DNA of 64,000 bases from Hyaloperonospora brassicae (taxonomy: Eukaryota; Oomycota; Peronosporomycetes; Peronosporales; Peronosporaceae): NCBI GenBank assembly GCA_947650285.1, contig CANTFL010000604.1, forward strand, positions 1 to 64,000. The letters are read 5' to 3'. How positions within the stretch are numbered: position 1 is the first letter of the stretch; every line of letters begins with the position of its first letter. The notes beneath the pieces are model-generated. The model was not told the origin of the DNA and did not search any database. It saw only the letters and a program-made list of their open reading frames with translations. The translations under genes and the position numbers were made by a program. Positions 1 through 8,991 of this stretch are shown here, in pieces.

Positions 1-468
1 CAATAGGTCTAGCTTAGGCGAATCCCAAGTGAGAAACGCCAAGTCGACCGACGTGCCGCACGTCAAAGCCCATTCTCTAGCTCTTACATCGAGCTTTGAG
101 ATGGCCAGCGAGACTCGCTGATGCTTGATTGAGATCAAGCCAGATCTCATGGCCATCTCAATCTCACGGATCCAGAGGGTCAAGTTTTCCCCCTCCTTCC
201 CGGAGTAATGTTTAACGTCCACCCGAAGGGGACGAGGCTTAACCTATTCTGGTGGCACCGCCACGTAGCGTGTCGGCATAGCCGACGCTACCTGGTTATG
301 AACCTTCCCTAAAAGGGCCGTTTCGTACTGCATGAAGGTCTCGACTCGTGCATTGAGCACATCGGGACCTTGTGCAGCTAGAAACTTCACATAATATAGG
401 CCTACGGCCGCGGTGAGCTTCTCAAGCGCGGCCTTTTGGGCCTCAGAGAGGGGTGTGGATTGCTCCAT
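1..468 (-). pseudogene. Ty3/Gypsy gag, N-terminal part, broken, runs off the window
   Basis: Structural (capsid-like) protein of an LTR retrotransposon. Reading minus from the ATG at 468, the frame gives an N-terminal helix-rich segment with LYYVKFLAAQGPDVLNARVE, then a TAG at 244-246, and directly beyond it in the same frame the retrotransposon gag core: VDVKHYSGKEGENLTLWIRE, EMAMRSG, QRVSLAISKLDVRAREWAL and LAFLTWDSPKLDL, reaching base 1. This YSGKxxENLxLW / AISKLxxRAREWAL signature is what I know from oomycete Gypsy Gag. The upstream GTG at 474 is unlikely as a start, so I chose the ATG. One in-frame stop makes the copy probably dead, unless read through. Gag sits downstream of the LTR end at 1002, so the element points left and pol must lie outside the window. 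The DNA is unusually rich in small inverted repeats. Confidence 0.85.
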
Positions 469-1002
469 CCTCACAGAGGATCAGTCGTTACCGAATCGGG
501 CGTAGATTGACTACTAGTGCTACCAAGTGCAGCGGAGCTATACAACTCCTTAAGTCAGAGGAAGACTTAACGCTCTTACGAGCAACTTTGGTTCTACGAA
601 CCCGACTCAGAGAGTCAACAAGCTCAGAGAGCTTACGATCCCCGTTCCTAAGAGACCAAACGATTCAAAAGAATCACAGCACAGAGTGCTCAGGAGTAGC
701 TACCTTCACAGGTATTGCTAGCTCCTATCGATCAAAGACGCCTCGTAAGGCACGTGTCTTTCAGTGATCAAAAGGGGAACTGAATTTTTATTTCTTTAAT
801 TAACCTAAAAGAACACCTTAGAACAAGGTATTTAACCTGCCCTAAATAACCTCTTAAAAGATCTCGCAATCAATTGATGACAGACATCAGTCTTCAACAA
901 TTGATACACTCACTGTGTTCTAAAATTACTTTATAGAATACACCCTCTCTTGTGTGCAACACACCTATCGTCGACTACCAGCCGACGTGTAACCCCGTTA
1001 CA
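469..1002 (-). mobile_element. 5' LTR and leader of the left Gypsy copy
   Basis: The right edge is fixed by the palindromic LTR terminus at 987-1002 (TGTAAC, a central CC, then CGTTACA on plus). Read on minus the LTR therefore starts TGTAACGGGG at 1002, the same start as the LTR at 61249-61641. The 768-860 stretch also resembles the body of that LTR (AACTG, AT-rich, TTTAACCTG). I cannot place the left LTR edge or a primer-binding site. Everything down to the gag start at 468 is LTR plus untranslated leader. Many short hairpins occur here, for example 550-570, 604-616, 620-634, 662-675, 678-690 and 734-761. Confidence 0.6.
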
Positions 1003-3246
1003 GATACCGGAACTCGGATCGTGGCGGCTTATGTGTTTTTATAAATCCGGGTCGTGAAGACTTCAGAAGACCAATAAATATACATATCATCTGTAATATA
1101 TTGAGCCCTAGGCGCAAATGTTTGAATTTCCAGTGTGGTTGGATGGGCAAATGAAATGTGCCCTTTGTCTTCGACGATGCGGCGACAACTTGTGGAGTCT
1201 TTCTACTCGACGAATTACCTTAGCAGGGAGTCTTCGTCGACTCGTCTGTACCTATAAGTACTAAAATTAAAGGTTCCGGGACGACGCGTGTGCGTCGACC
1301 TGCTCACAGAAGCATTTAATTGCTGCTGTATAAACAGATCGGAATGTTGAGCATCAATATCCGTCAACTGCTTGGCCTTTTGAGCACCGATATCGTTTAA
1401 CTTCTTGGAGCCGTAATATATTCGCAATCCTAATTTGTAACTTCTGGCAGCAAATATTCTAAGATGAGATTAAATATAGCGGAATTCTGCTAATTATAGT
1501 CAAGGGCCTTCAACATGGCATTTTGGGCGATCTTGTCAACCGTAAAACTCATTCGTGATTAATCACTCTATTCATTACAAATATATAGCCAATGCATTCA
1601 CGTGTGGCGTAAAAGCTTTTCTCTTCACTTAACATGTTCAAGTTAGATGAGGTAGTCGTTGTCGTTATACGGACCACGAAATGCTACCTGGAGTGAAGAG
1701 ACACGTTTTTTTCGATAGCTGGTAAGCCCTTGTGTGTTATTCAATACATAGGCGCGTAACTCCGGACGTCACGTACAAGTGATTGTGAGGAAGCGCGGGG
1801 TTGAGGTTATAGCTAAGGAAGCTCGAAGTAGGTGCATTGTAAAACTGTATTAAACTTATTGATATTATTTATGATTAACTTTTCGTATCGTAATTTTGGG
1901 TATGCAACTACAATCTCCTAATAAGGTTTCTCGCTCACCACGTTTGGCGCGCTACCAGCAGCAATTAGTGGTTCATATGTTAATACAATGACCTATTTTA
2001 ACTAATAAGTAAATCAGCCAAAAAATCCTTCGAAATTAATATTTCATTCATATCCTAGCCACGTCATACTGATGAATATTGTCTACTTAAGAAATATTCA
2101 GAATGATGTAAATTATTATCTATGATATGTAATGTACTCCTTCAGTAAAATTATCCAGTATTGATAGAGGCGATGTTGTGAGAAAGTGGTGTTTTTTATG
2201 ACCGTTATCATCTTTATCTTGTGTCTCACGCTTGTATCTTCGTTATATACCTTCTATTATCAATGGTTTTGGGCACTTAACAAGAAATGTATTGACATAT
2301 AAATTTCCGCTTGAAGCGGCAGGAAGCGAACACGAAAGCTTCTTTACCTTAGGGCTTGGTGCAACATTACCTTTTTACCAACTTATTTAATCGTCTAATT
2401 TAAAGTTTAAATTCATTGAAATTTGCCATGGACATAGATTTATTCATATTGTTTGTAATATTATAAGTTAAGCTATCGCATAACTTCACAAATCATGCTA
2501 ATATTATTTTCGGATGTTCTATTGCGAGGTTATAATTTATATTTTATGCTATGCATTCTCAAGTATAAATTATAAATTGTAAGTTGCTGCGAAAATGAGA
2601 GATGTACGATGGTGATCCGCGACTTCATCAATATTCACCCATATACCTACTAATTCAATACTTATTGATATTTGCTTATCACCGCTGTAAAAAGCTAGTT
2701 GCAGGTTCTGGCGAGGTTTCAACGGGCCCCATTCCCTTCTTTACTCATCTAGTTCATCTCTTATATGGTGCATATGAAATAAACAAGGCGTCTGATTCCA
2801 ATCTTTAATTTTATAGAATACAAATCGATATGGAGATAAGAGATGCTGGTTTTTAAATAACACTTATGACATGTTCGATGTCAAGGATAAGGAGCGTAAT
2901 TACCCGAAAATAAGAAACCTTTAAATGTAATGTCGCTTATAAATGTGTTAAGCTGGATGAGAAACCGAAAATGTACTTCGTCCGATGAAATATTTTGCCT
3001 CCACTTTAGAACGGTTGTTAGTGGTCAAGATATCCCAATCCAAATTCTCTACGTGCTATTATAAGTCAATATGAACAATTTAATAATTAATTAGGTCGAT
3101 TAGTGGCCTATTGCCCGCTTCACTTGATATCGAGCATCACTGCACTCCATATCGTTCATGCGGTTCGCTCTCTGACCTGTTTGAATATAAATGTGTCATT
3201 TTCATCCTTACTGACGTCATGGAGGCTACTAGATGCTTGTTTATGT

Positions 3247-3291
<45 letters not shown>

Positions 3292-4587
3292 TATCTGACA
3301 TGATAGAAACTGATCCGGTTCCGCACACACCAAAATGCTCATATAACCCCCTGTGGAAAGTTGGTCGTATGTCACTCGTCACAATTGATGGTAGGAGTAA
3401 CCAAAGTAAAATAAAGCGGGTTTTGACTTTCCTCGACACTTCAGCAGGCATGTTCAACGGCACTACATTTAATTCCTATCGAAGTGCATATGTCGTCCAT
3501 CTGGTCCGCCAAACTCGAATGATATTTACACTTGGTGATCGCTTCTCCTCTTCCAATATGTCAACACATCTCAAACATTATATGTGACGACCTTCTCTCC
3601 TCGTGTCATCGGCCAAACATGCTCAAAATACGACGTGGGCACCGTCTCTCTTCGTCTCAAATACCAGGCTCATTCTAAACAAACAAATAGTATTCGGACT
3701 TCACATGTAGTGGTTCTTGCACTTCATTCGCAAGACCTCACTGACCTGTTTTAAACAATATCGTATAGACCCCCATGCTACAATATAAACCTGGATTAGG
3801 AGCAAACCAATCACGATCGTCTCGAAGTTCATGAAGTGGGCTAATGGCTTGAAGACCTACACTGCACAGCGTAATCCATATAAAAATTACTGTCGATCCG
3901 TCCCCACAAAACTCGAACAAAAATTCGTGGTCATATGGACCGAACAATACAGAGAGGTTGTGGTTGAATACAGAAAAGTGAACGATATTGATATACAACA
4001 AATACGTTGTACGACGAAAGATGTATACATCTGGAGTTGTGGAATGCGTCGGTCAAAGTGAGTACCATTGATGCGACTAAATGCGCACCACGTTCGACAT
4101 ACAACAGCAACCATGCAACACATTTCATGCCTTAACGACTCCGAGCCCGCGAATGTACATCTTTAAGTAAGAAGCACGCCTTCATGTGATAACACGAAGT
4201 CGTACATTTGCCTTCAGCGTGCGGTCACTGGAGGGCACAAACTAGATAGTCTCATCATCTTATTGGCCACACATAAAGTTGCATTGTGGTCTTTACAAGA
4301 AACCACTCTAAAATGATAGAAAAAAATACCTTTATAGTCATCTTCCTTCGTATGCAAAATTATGGTTTGCAGGTGGCCATTTTGAATGACAACGACCCCT
4401 TTATTTGTCAAACTTGTCCATGTGGGATGGTCATTGAATTATATGGAAGCTACAAATTGATCTGCAATATTCGAGCTGTAGATTACCTAGAGTGGCATCA
4501 GTAATTACGTTTCAATATTAGCGACTGCTTTAACTAATGACATGCTGATTCGACTGGGCATCCAGCGCAACTACGGTTGGAACAATA
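1003..4587. other. No supported gene; AT-rich spacer with a microsatellite
   Basis: About 3.6 kb between the left Gypsy LTR and the first TIR element. Short ORFs near 1215-1427, 3111-3587 and 3831-4061 have no recognisable domain, and several start at TTG or GTG. The 3.1-4.5 kb part has a more mixed composition than its flanks and could be an old decayed insertion, but nothing names it. Confidence 0.5.
3250..3289. repeat. (AT)20 microsatellite
   Basis: Forty uninterrupted bases of alternating A and T. They lie inside a spurious ORF, where they read as a Tyr-Ile repeat on both strands. Likely length-variable between isolates. Confidence 0.97.
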
Positions 4588-4759
4588 TAGGCCACGACTA
4601 GGGGCACACCCCACTTTTGCTTGGGGCACACCCCATTTTTGCTACGGGCACACCCTCTCTCCTAAAATGATGTAAAGGACCTCACATATTATGGTGCAGA
4701 ATAAGTAAAACATGTAGTCACTTACTACTGCTCGATACATCCCTATCTTAAACGGTGAA

Positions 4760-5377
4760 TTGCACTCATGCGCGAGATTTTATCAATCCATCTTGGCCAG
4801 GGCGGATTCCAAATGGGCGATCCCTGCTGGGATCTCTACTGTCTCAAAGACGGTATACTGTCCAATGGTACAATGCCAAGATCTGGTCATCGGCAGTGGC
4901 AACGACATCCGAGTTTCTACGTGCTCACAGTCACGAGTCGTTTGTAGCCGGGCCCCAACGATTCCCACGAGTCGAGAGCGTAACGTCATCGCGGGCTTTG
5001 CCGAAGGTTTCTACATGACACACGCCGCTAACGTGTAGATACTTCTGCAAGCGTGGAACAAACTTCGCGCGTGGCAGGAAGCACGTAAGTCGAGAAAGCT
5101 TCCAATCAAACGTTCGGGTATAGCGTGCAAATTGTGGTATGACTTGCACGAGTCGTCGACGTTACGGCTAGGCGCGTGGACGAAAGAGGAAAACACAGTG
5201 CTTCGACGGTTGGCCACGGGGCAAAGAAGATTCGAAACTATGCTGCTGACCTTTGAGACGCTTTCGAGTCTCTTTTCCGTTTGCCACGCCAAGCTTCAGT
5301 GTTCGTCTGTCGCTCGCCGTAAGTTAAAACAAGCGAGAAACCTCATGCAATGCAACACTATGAAGTGCGACCTGTGA
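4760..5377 (+). pseudogene. Unidentified 205-codon frame inside the TIR element, one stop
   Basis: One plus frame stays open from about 4760 to the stop at 5375-5377, except for a TAG at 5036-5038. There is no convincing ATG at its beginning (the frame enters at TTG), so an upstream exon or loss of the start is likely. The second half is basic and helix-rich (QAWNKLRAWQEARKSRKLPI, AWTKEENTVLRRLATGQRRF), faintly Myb-like, but I do not recognise it. The overlapping frame at 4755-4920 weakly resembles a Ty1/Copia RNase H end. Probably cargo or remains of an element protein. Confidence 0.3.
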
Positions 5378-5643
5378 CGAAGGTCACCACGCAACGCAAT
5401 GCTGTCGCTCGCAAGAATGGACTATTAAGGCACAAGAGGTGGCGTTTTACACGCAACAGTCAGATTCGCGTGACGCCGGGAGAGGTACATGAAGACGTAT
5501 GTCAACATGCATGGGCTTGACATGTGTCCGCCAAATCAATCTCTTGTGGTATGCCAAACAATACACCATGTTTCACAAAAATTTCAGCTTTTTGAATGAC
5601 GACAAATGACCGTTGCGCCGTTGCAGCATCTTCAGCACCTCCG

Positions 5644-6064
5644 CTACTCCACAAAACCAAGTTGACCGAGAGCCAATGCGATGCCAATGAGCACAACAGC
5701 GACTATCCACAGCGCGTGAATGGACTCGGACGTTTTTTTTCAGCTGCAGCGGACGCTGCTTGGAAACAGCTTTGCTCTCGTCTGCCTCGGCCTTACCCAG
5801 CAGACGGCCACCCCAGCGTATTTTCTCCTCCATCTTCTGCTCTGCTACTTTTTCCTTCAGCATCTTCATGGCTTTACGGACATTCTTATCCGTTGGGTGG
5901 TGAGTTGCAGTTCGAGTAAGCTTCTCCTTAGCTTCCTCGAGGCACGGACAAATACGTACCGCGTGAAGTAATTGTGGAATTACAGCTAACGTCTGTGACG
6001 AGGTACGCACCAGTCCATACCGTAAAACTGTACTGTAGTGTATACGTTCATTATTCAGCACCAT
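5644..6064 (-). pseudogene. Frameshifted tail-anchored protein fragment
   Basis: A minus frame carries a charged helical stretch (EEAKEKLTRTATHHPTDKNV, then KAMKMLKEKVAEQKMEEK, about 5840-5955) and runs into an eight-base A tract on the minus strand (T8 at 5733-5740). Past the tract the original frame loses sense, but the neighbouring frame continues as SESIHALWIVAVVLIGIALA and ends GQLGFVE at a TAG (5644-5646). A one-base change in the homopolymer therefore separates a lysine-rich cytosolic part from a C-terminal hydrophobic anchor of about 20 residues. The fold is unknown. The ATG at 6064 falls in the TIR and may not be the original start. It may be a host gene fragment captured by the transposon. 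Confidence 0.45.
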
Positions 6065-6145
6065 AAAATATGAAGTCCTTTTTATCAATTTAGGAGAGCG
6101 GGTGTGCTTGTAGCAAAAATGGGGTGTGCCCGTAGTCGTGGCCTA

Positions 6146-6725
6146 CAATATATGATGGTGTTAAAGAACTGCATATGCTTAAATAATGTTGCTGTAATGC
6201 CACGCACTCGTGCGTAACTCAAACGCAAAATGTTGGCGTAGAGATTATTTAACACTCGATAATCAAGCTATCATCTTACTTTGCTACAGTCATGAGATTG
6301 CATTAACATTTTTCGGTTAATTTGCTATAATTTGTTCTGTGTAGAGATGCTAGATTACAGACGGCCGGATCTAAGCCTTTTTTTAGATCGGCCACACTGA
6401 CCCTAACACGATAGAAAGGTCCTGGGATGCTTCCATGAGTGCTGACGTACATCAGGAGTCGGCATATTTTTGGGTATCGTTATTCTCGTGTCCGTTTTAA
6501 CTCTGCCAACGTATTTAGCGAAGCAGTCACCCAAGTAAATATTAATAGTACCACCAAAAGAAAGGATGTAAGAAGTTTATAATGTAGTTTTTGGAGCAGC
6601 CCTTTTCCTAATTACCCAAAAATAGTTTACTAATAAAAATTAGGACTAATCAGGGAAAGGGAGGTGTGTATCCCTCAATCACGACATTTTTACCATACTG
6701 TCGATAGTGGAACTAGTGGAGTAAA
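6146..6725 (+). other. Spacer and 5' region of the WD40 gene
   Basis: AT-rich intergenic DNA between the TIR element and the WD40 start. The last 80 bases hold TCCCTCAATCACGACATTTT (6670-6689), loosely like the oomycete initiator region, but no match to the full initiator-plus-flank consensus. I cannot fix a transcription start. Confidence 0.4.
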
Positions 6726-8924
6726 ATGGTGGCTCCATTGGCACCCCCTGTCACTCGCAAAGCTAGCTCCAGCGCTGTCGCTGCACAGTGGTCTCACGTG
6801 GGCCACCACCGTACAAGCATCCCTCCAGAAGCGACGTTCGATGAGCAGAATTCGCAGATCAAGCAGGAGCTGCTGGCGCTAATTACCCAGTACCTACAGC
6901 AGGAAGGGTTTACGATGTCGAGCGCCACAATTCAAGACGAAGCCAACGTCAAGCGCCACGTCCGGCTGCAAGAGAGAGATGCACTTCGACGGTTGAGCAC
7001 AGCTATTATGGACGGGGATTGGGATCTTGTGGCTAAACTGCTGGGCAAGCACCTGAAGAAATTTCACGCCGCCCACCAGGGGTTCCTGTACGCCGTGTGC
7101 AAACAGGAATATCTGGAACTCATTGACCGACAAGAGTATCAAAAGGCCTTTACTTTTCTCACCACGCACCTCAAGCCGCTAGAGAAAGTGGCGGTCGCGA
7201 CGAGCTCAAGCCGCCACGAATTTAAAGAGCTTTGTTACTTGCTCACTTGCAAAGCCGTGGGTGAATCGAATGCTTTTCGGGACTGGGAAGGTGTCGTGGG
7301 GTCAAGAGAGAAGCTGGTAGAGCAGCTAAAAGCCACTTTTGCCCTAGAAGAGGTAATTTCACCTCAGCAGGATGGAGATGCTATCATGACAACGCCACCT
7401 GTGGTACTTCCAGACAACCGACTGGTGCAGCTACTACACCAAAGTGTAGCATATCAGATGGAGTTCAGCAGATACCATCCAAAGACCATTCCCAAGGTTA
7501 CTACGCTGTTGCGGGATTTTGAGTGTGAAGTGCTGCCGAATGCAGTGAAAGGCACCTACGTAGGTCACTCTCAAAATGTTAAATTTGTCACGTTTGTAGG
7601 TACCGATGGCGAGTTGCTGGCTTCGGGGTCCAGTGATGCCACAATTAAGCTCTGGCCTAGCGAACTGTCAAGCACGTCGCAAGAAAATGGAGAAGAAGAA
7701 GCAGATAAGACCCTGGGCACAGTCTGCCAACAGTGGACTCGAGACCTGCTCGGCCACTCGTCCAGGATCTGGTACCTTGCCGCCAATGCATCAGGAGAGC
7801 GTCTTTACTCAGGGTCGGGTGATGGCACTGTCAAGGTATGGGACTTGCGCGCAGCGCTAGCCGAGCGAGTTGCGGCTCAAAGTGACTCAAGCGATCGGCT
7901 GAATGAAAAACGTGGATCCAATGTCATGCAGTCTGCATTCGAAGCTGCTGCCGCTGCTACCTCGGGTTGTCGATCTGCAATTGCGACTACCTCGACGCTG
8001 CCCCACAACTACTCAGTGTCATCGGCCGAGTGTCTGGCAACACTCGCGAGTCCAAATGGTGGTGACGTGTACAGCGTGAACTTGCATCCCAGTGAGACGC
8101 ACTTGGTGACCGGAGGATATGACCAAAGTGTGCGATTGTGGGACATTGCTACTGGTGCTGTGGTGAAGACGTTTCGCGGGCACTTCGCGTCTGTATGCGA
8201 TATTCAATTTAACAGACATGCCAATTTTGTTGTGAGCGCGTCGAAAGATGGCACCATCCGATTGTGGGATATCCTCAGTGGGCTGTGTGTTCACACTTTG
8301 CGTCAGACCTTAGGTGAGGTAACGTCTATTTCCATGGCCTCGAATGGATATACGCTACTGAGCGGCTCACGGAATAACAGCAATCGTTTGTGGGACTTAC
8401 GCATGCTCCATACTCCACGCGCTCATCTGACGACGGGTATAAGCAATGGGCCGTCCAGCGGTGTATCGGCTGGATCATACTGCGGTTATTCGACCGGGGG
8501 CAACGGGGTCAACGGTCACGGATCCGGTCACTCGTTGAACAACGGTTTCGGGAGTTTGGGGGTCGCAGCTTACGGTAGCAGTGGCAATTTGAGTACAAGT
8601 GGAAGTACCAGCGGTGGAAGCAGCGCTTTTTCGGGAAGGTGCCACGCAGAGCAACGTCCGCTTCAGCGCTTTAAGGGCCACCGGAATACTGCTAAAAACA
8701 TCGTGCGGGCATCGTTCGGCCCACGTGAAAGTTTTGTGTTGGGTGGATCCGAGGACGGCTACATTTACATATGGGAAGTGGCGACGGGCAAGTTGCTCGA
8801 GCGGCTCACCGGTCACAGCGGCGTGACTTACAATGCCCAATGGCACGAGAAGCAGGCACTACTAGCTTCGAGTTCCCACGACGGTACGATTAAGACATGG
8901 TGGTGGCAAGACAAAAGTAACTAG
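6726..8924 (+). CDS. LisH-CTLH-WD40 repeat protein, 732 aa
   Basis: Intronless frame from an ATG to TAG. Residues 43-75 form a LisH-type dimerisation motif (LLALITQYLQQEGFTMSSAT), residues 84-150 a CTLH-like helical segment, then a linker and seven WD repeats at about 275-310, 338-373, 440-473, 481-515, 523-557, 645-683 and 691-727, most ending in [L/V/I]W[D/E]; together these predict a seven-bladed propeller. An Ala/Ser insert (375-435) separates repeats 2 and 3, and a Gly/Ser/Asn-rich insert (about 570-640) separates repeats 5 and 6. Repeat 5 has NNSNRLWDL where GTxRLWD is usual. The architecture is that of WDR26/Gid7 and SMU1: WDR26-type proteins act in CTLH ubiquitin ligases, SMU1-type in splicing. 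The sequence fits neither clearly enough to give a symbol. Its 3' end converges on the next gene. Confidence 0.92.
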   Translation: MVAPLAPPVTRKASSSAVAAQWSHVGHHRTSIPPEATFDEQNSQIKQELLALITQYLQQEGFTMSSATIQDEANVKRHVRLQERDALRRLSTAIMDGDWDLVAKLLGKHLKKFHAAHQGFLYAVCKQEYLELIDRQEYQKAFTFLTTHLKPLEKVAVATSSSRHEFKELCYLLTCKAVGESNAFRDWEGVVGSREKLVEQLKATFALEEVISPQQDGDAIMTTPPVVLPDNRLVQLLHQSVAYQMEFSRYHPKTIPKVTTLLRDFECEVLPNAVKGTYVGHSQNVKFVTFVGTDGELLASGSSDATIKLWPSELSSTSQENGEEEADKTLGTVCQQWTRDLLGHSSRIWYLAANASGERLYSGSGDGTVKVWDLRAALAERVAAQSDSSDRLNEKRGSNVMQSAFEAAAAATSGCRSAIATTSTLPHNYSVSSAECLATLASPNGGDVYSVNLHPSETHLVTGGYDQSVRLWDIATGAVVKTFRGHFASVCDIQFNRHANFVVSASKDGTIRLWDILSGLCVHTLRQTLGEVTSISMASNGYTLLSGSRNNSNRLWDLRMLHTPRAHLTTGISNGPSSGVSAGSYCGYSTGGNGVNGHGSGHSLNNGFGSLGVAAYGSSGNLSTSGSTSGGSSAFSGRCHAEQRPLQRFKGHRNTAKNIVRASFGPRESFVLGGSEDGYIYIWEVATGKLLERLTGHSGVTYNAQWHEKQALLASSSHDGTIKTWWWQDKSN

Positions 8925-8991
8925 CTGTAATGGCTGAACAAGCTCGTTGTTGTAATTGTCATCCGCGGTGTAATTAATTTGTTCTTAATCT
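8925..8991. terminator. 67-bp shared 3' intergenic region between convergent genes
   Basis: Only 67 bases separate the WD40 stop and the ligase stop. It is T/A-rich (TAATTAATTTGTTCTTAATC), so poly(A) sites of both transcripts must lie in it or in the opposing gene; overlapping 3' UTRs are likely. No canonical AATAAA is present on plus. Confidence 0.4.

Larger units (their letters stand above)
4588..6145. mobile_element. 1.56-kb TIR DNA transposon, non-autonomous or decayed
   Basis: Both ends begin TAGGCCACGACTA on inward-facing strands and continue through GGGCACACCCCATTTTTGCT, a CTCTCCTAAA block and an AAGGAC block. This gives terminal inverted repeats of roughly 85-100 bp (about 4588-4690 and 6060-6145). 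The left end carries one extra 22-bp unit of the GGGCACACCCC...TTTTTGCT motif. The element is flanked by the direct repeat CAATA (4583-4587 and 6146-6150), which fits a 5-bp target duplication. Long TIRs suggest a Mutator-like or related superfamily, but a 5-bp duplication is short for that, so I leave it unassigned. No intact transposase is visible inside; the interior holds two broken reading frames. Confidence 0.8.

Noticed and set aside
3111..3587. 158-codon ORF across the (AT)20 tract
   Set aside because: Starts at TTG, its core is a Tyr-Ile microsatellite translation, and the same tract is open on the other strand.
4755..4920. Ty1/Copia RNase H-like stretch (WPGRIPNGRSLLGSLL, TVQWYNAK)
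   Set aside because: Resemblance is short and partly spread over frames, with no reverse transcriptase or other Copia part nearby; too weak to call.
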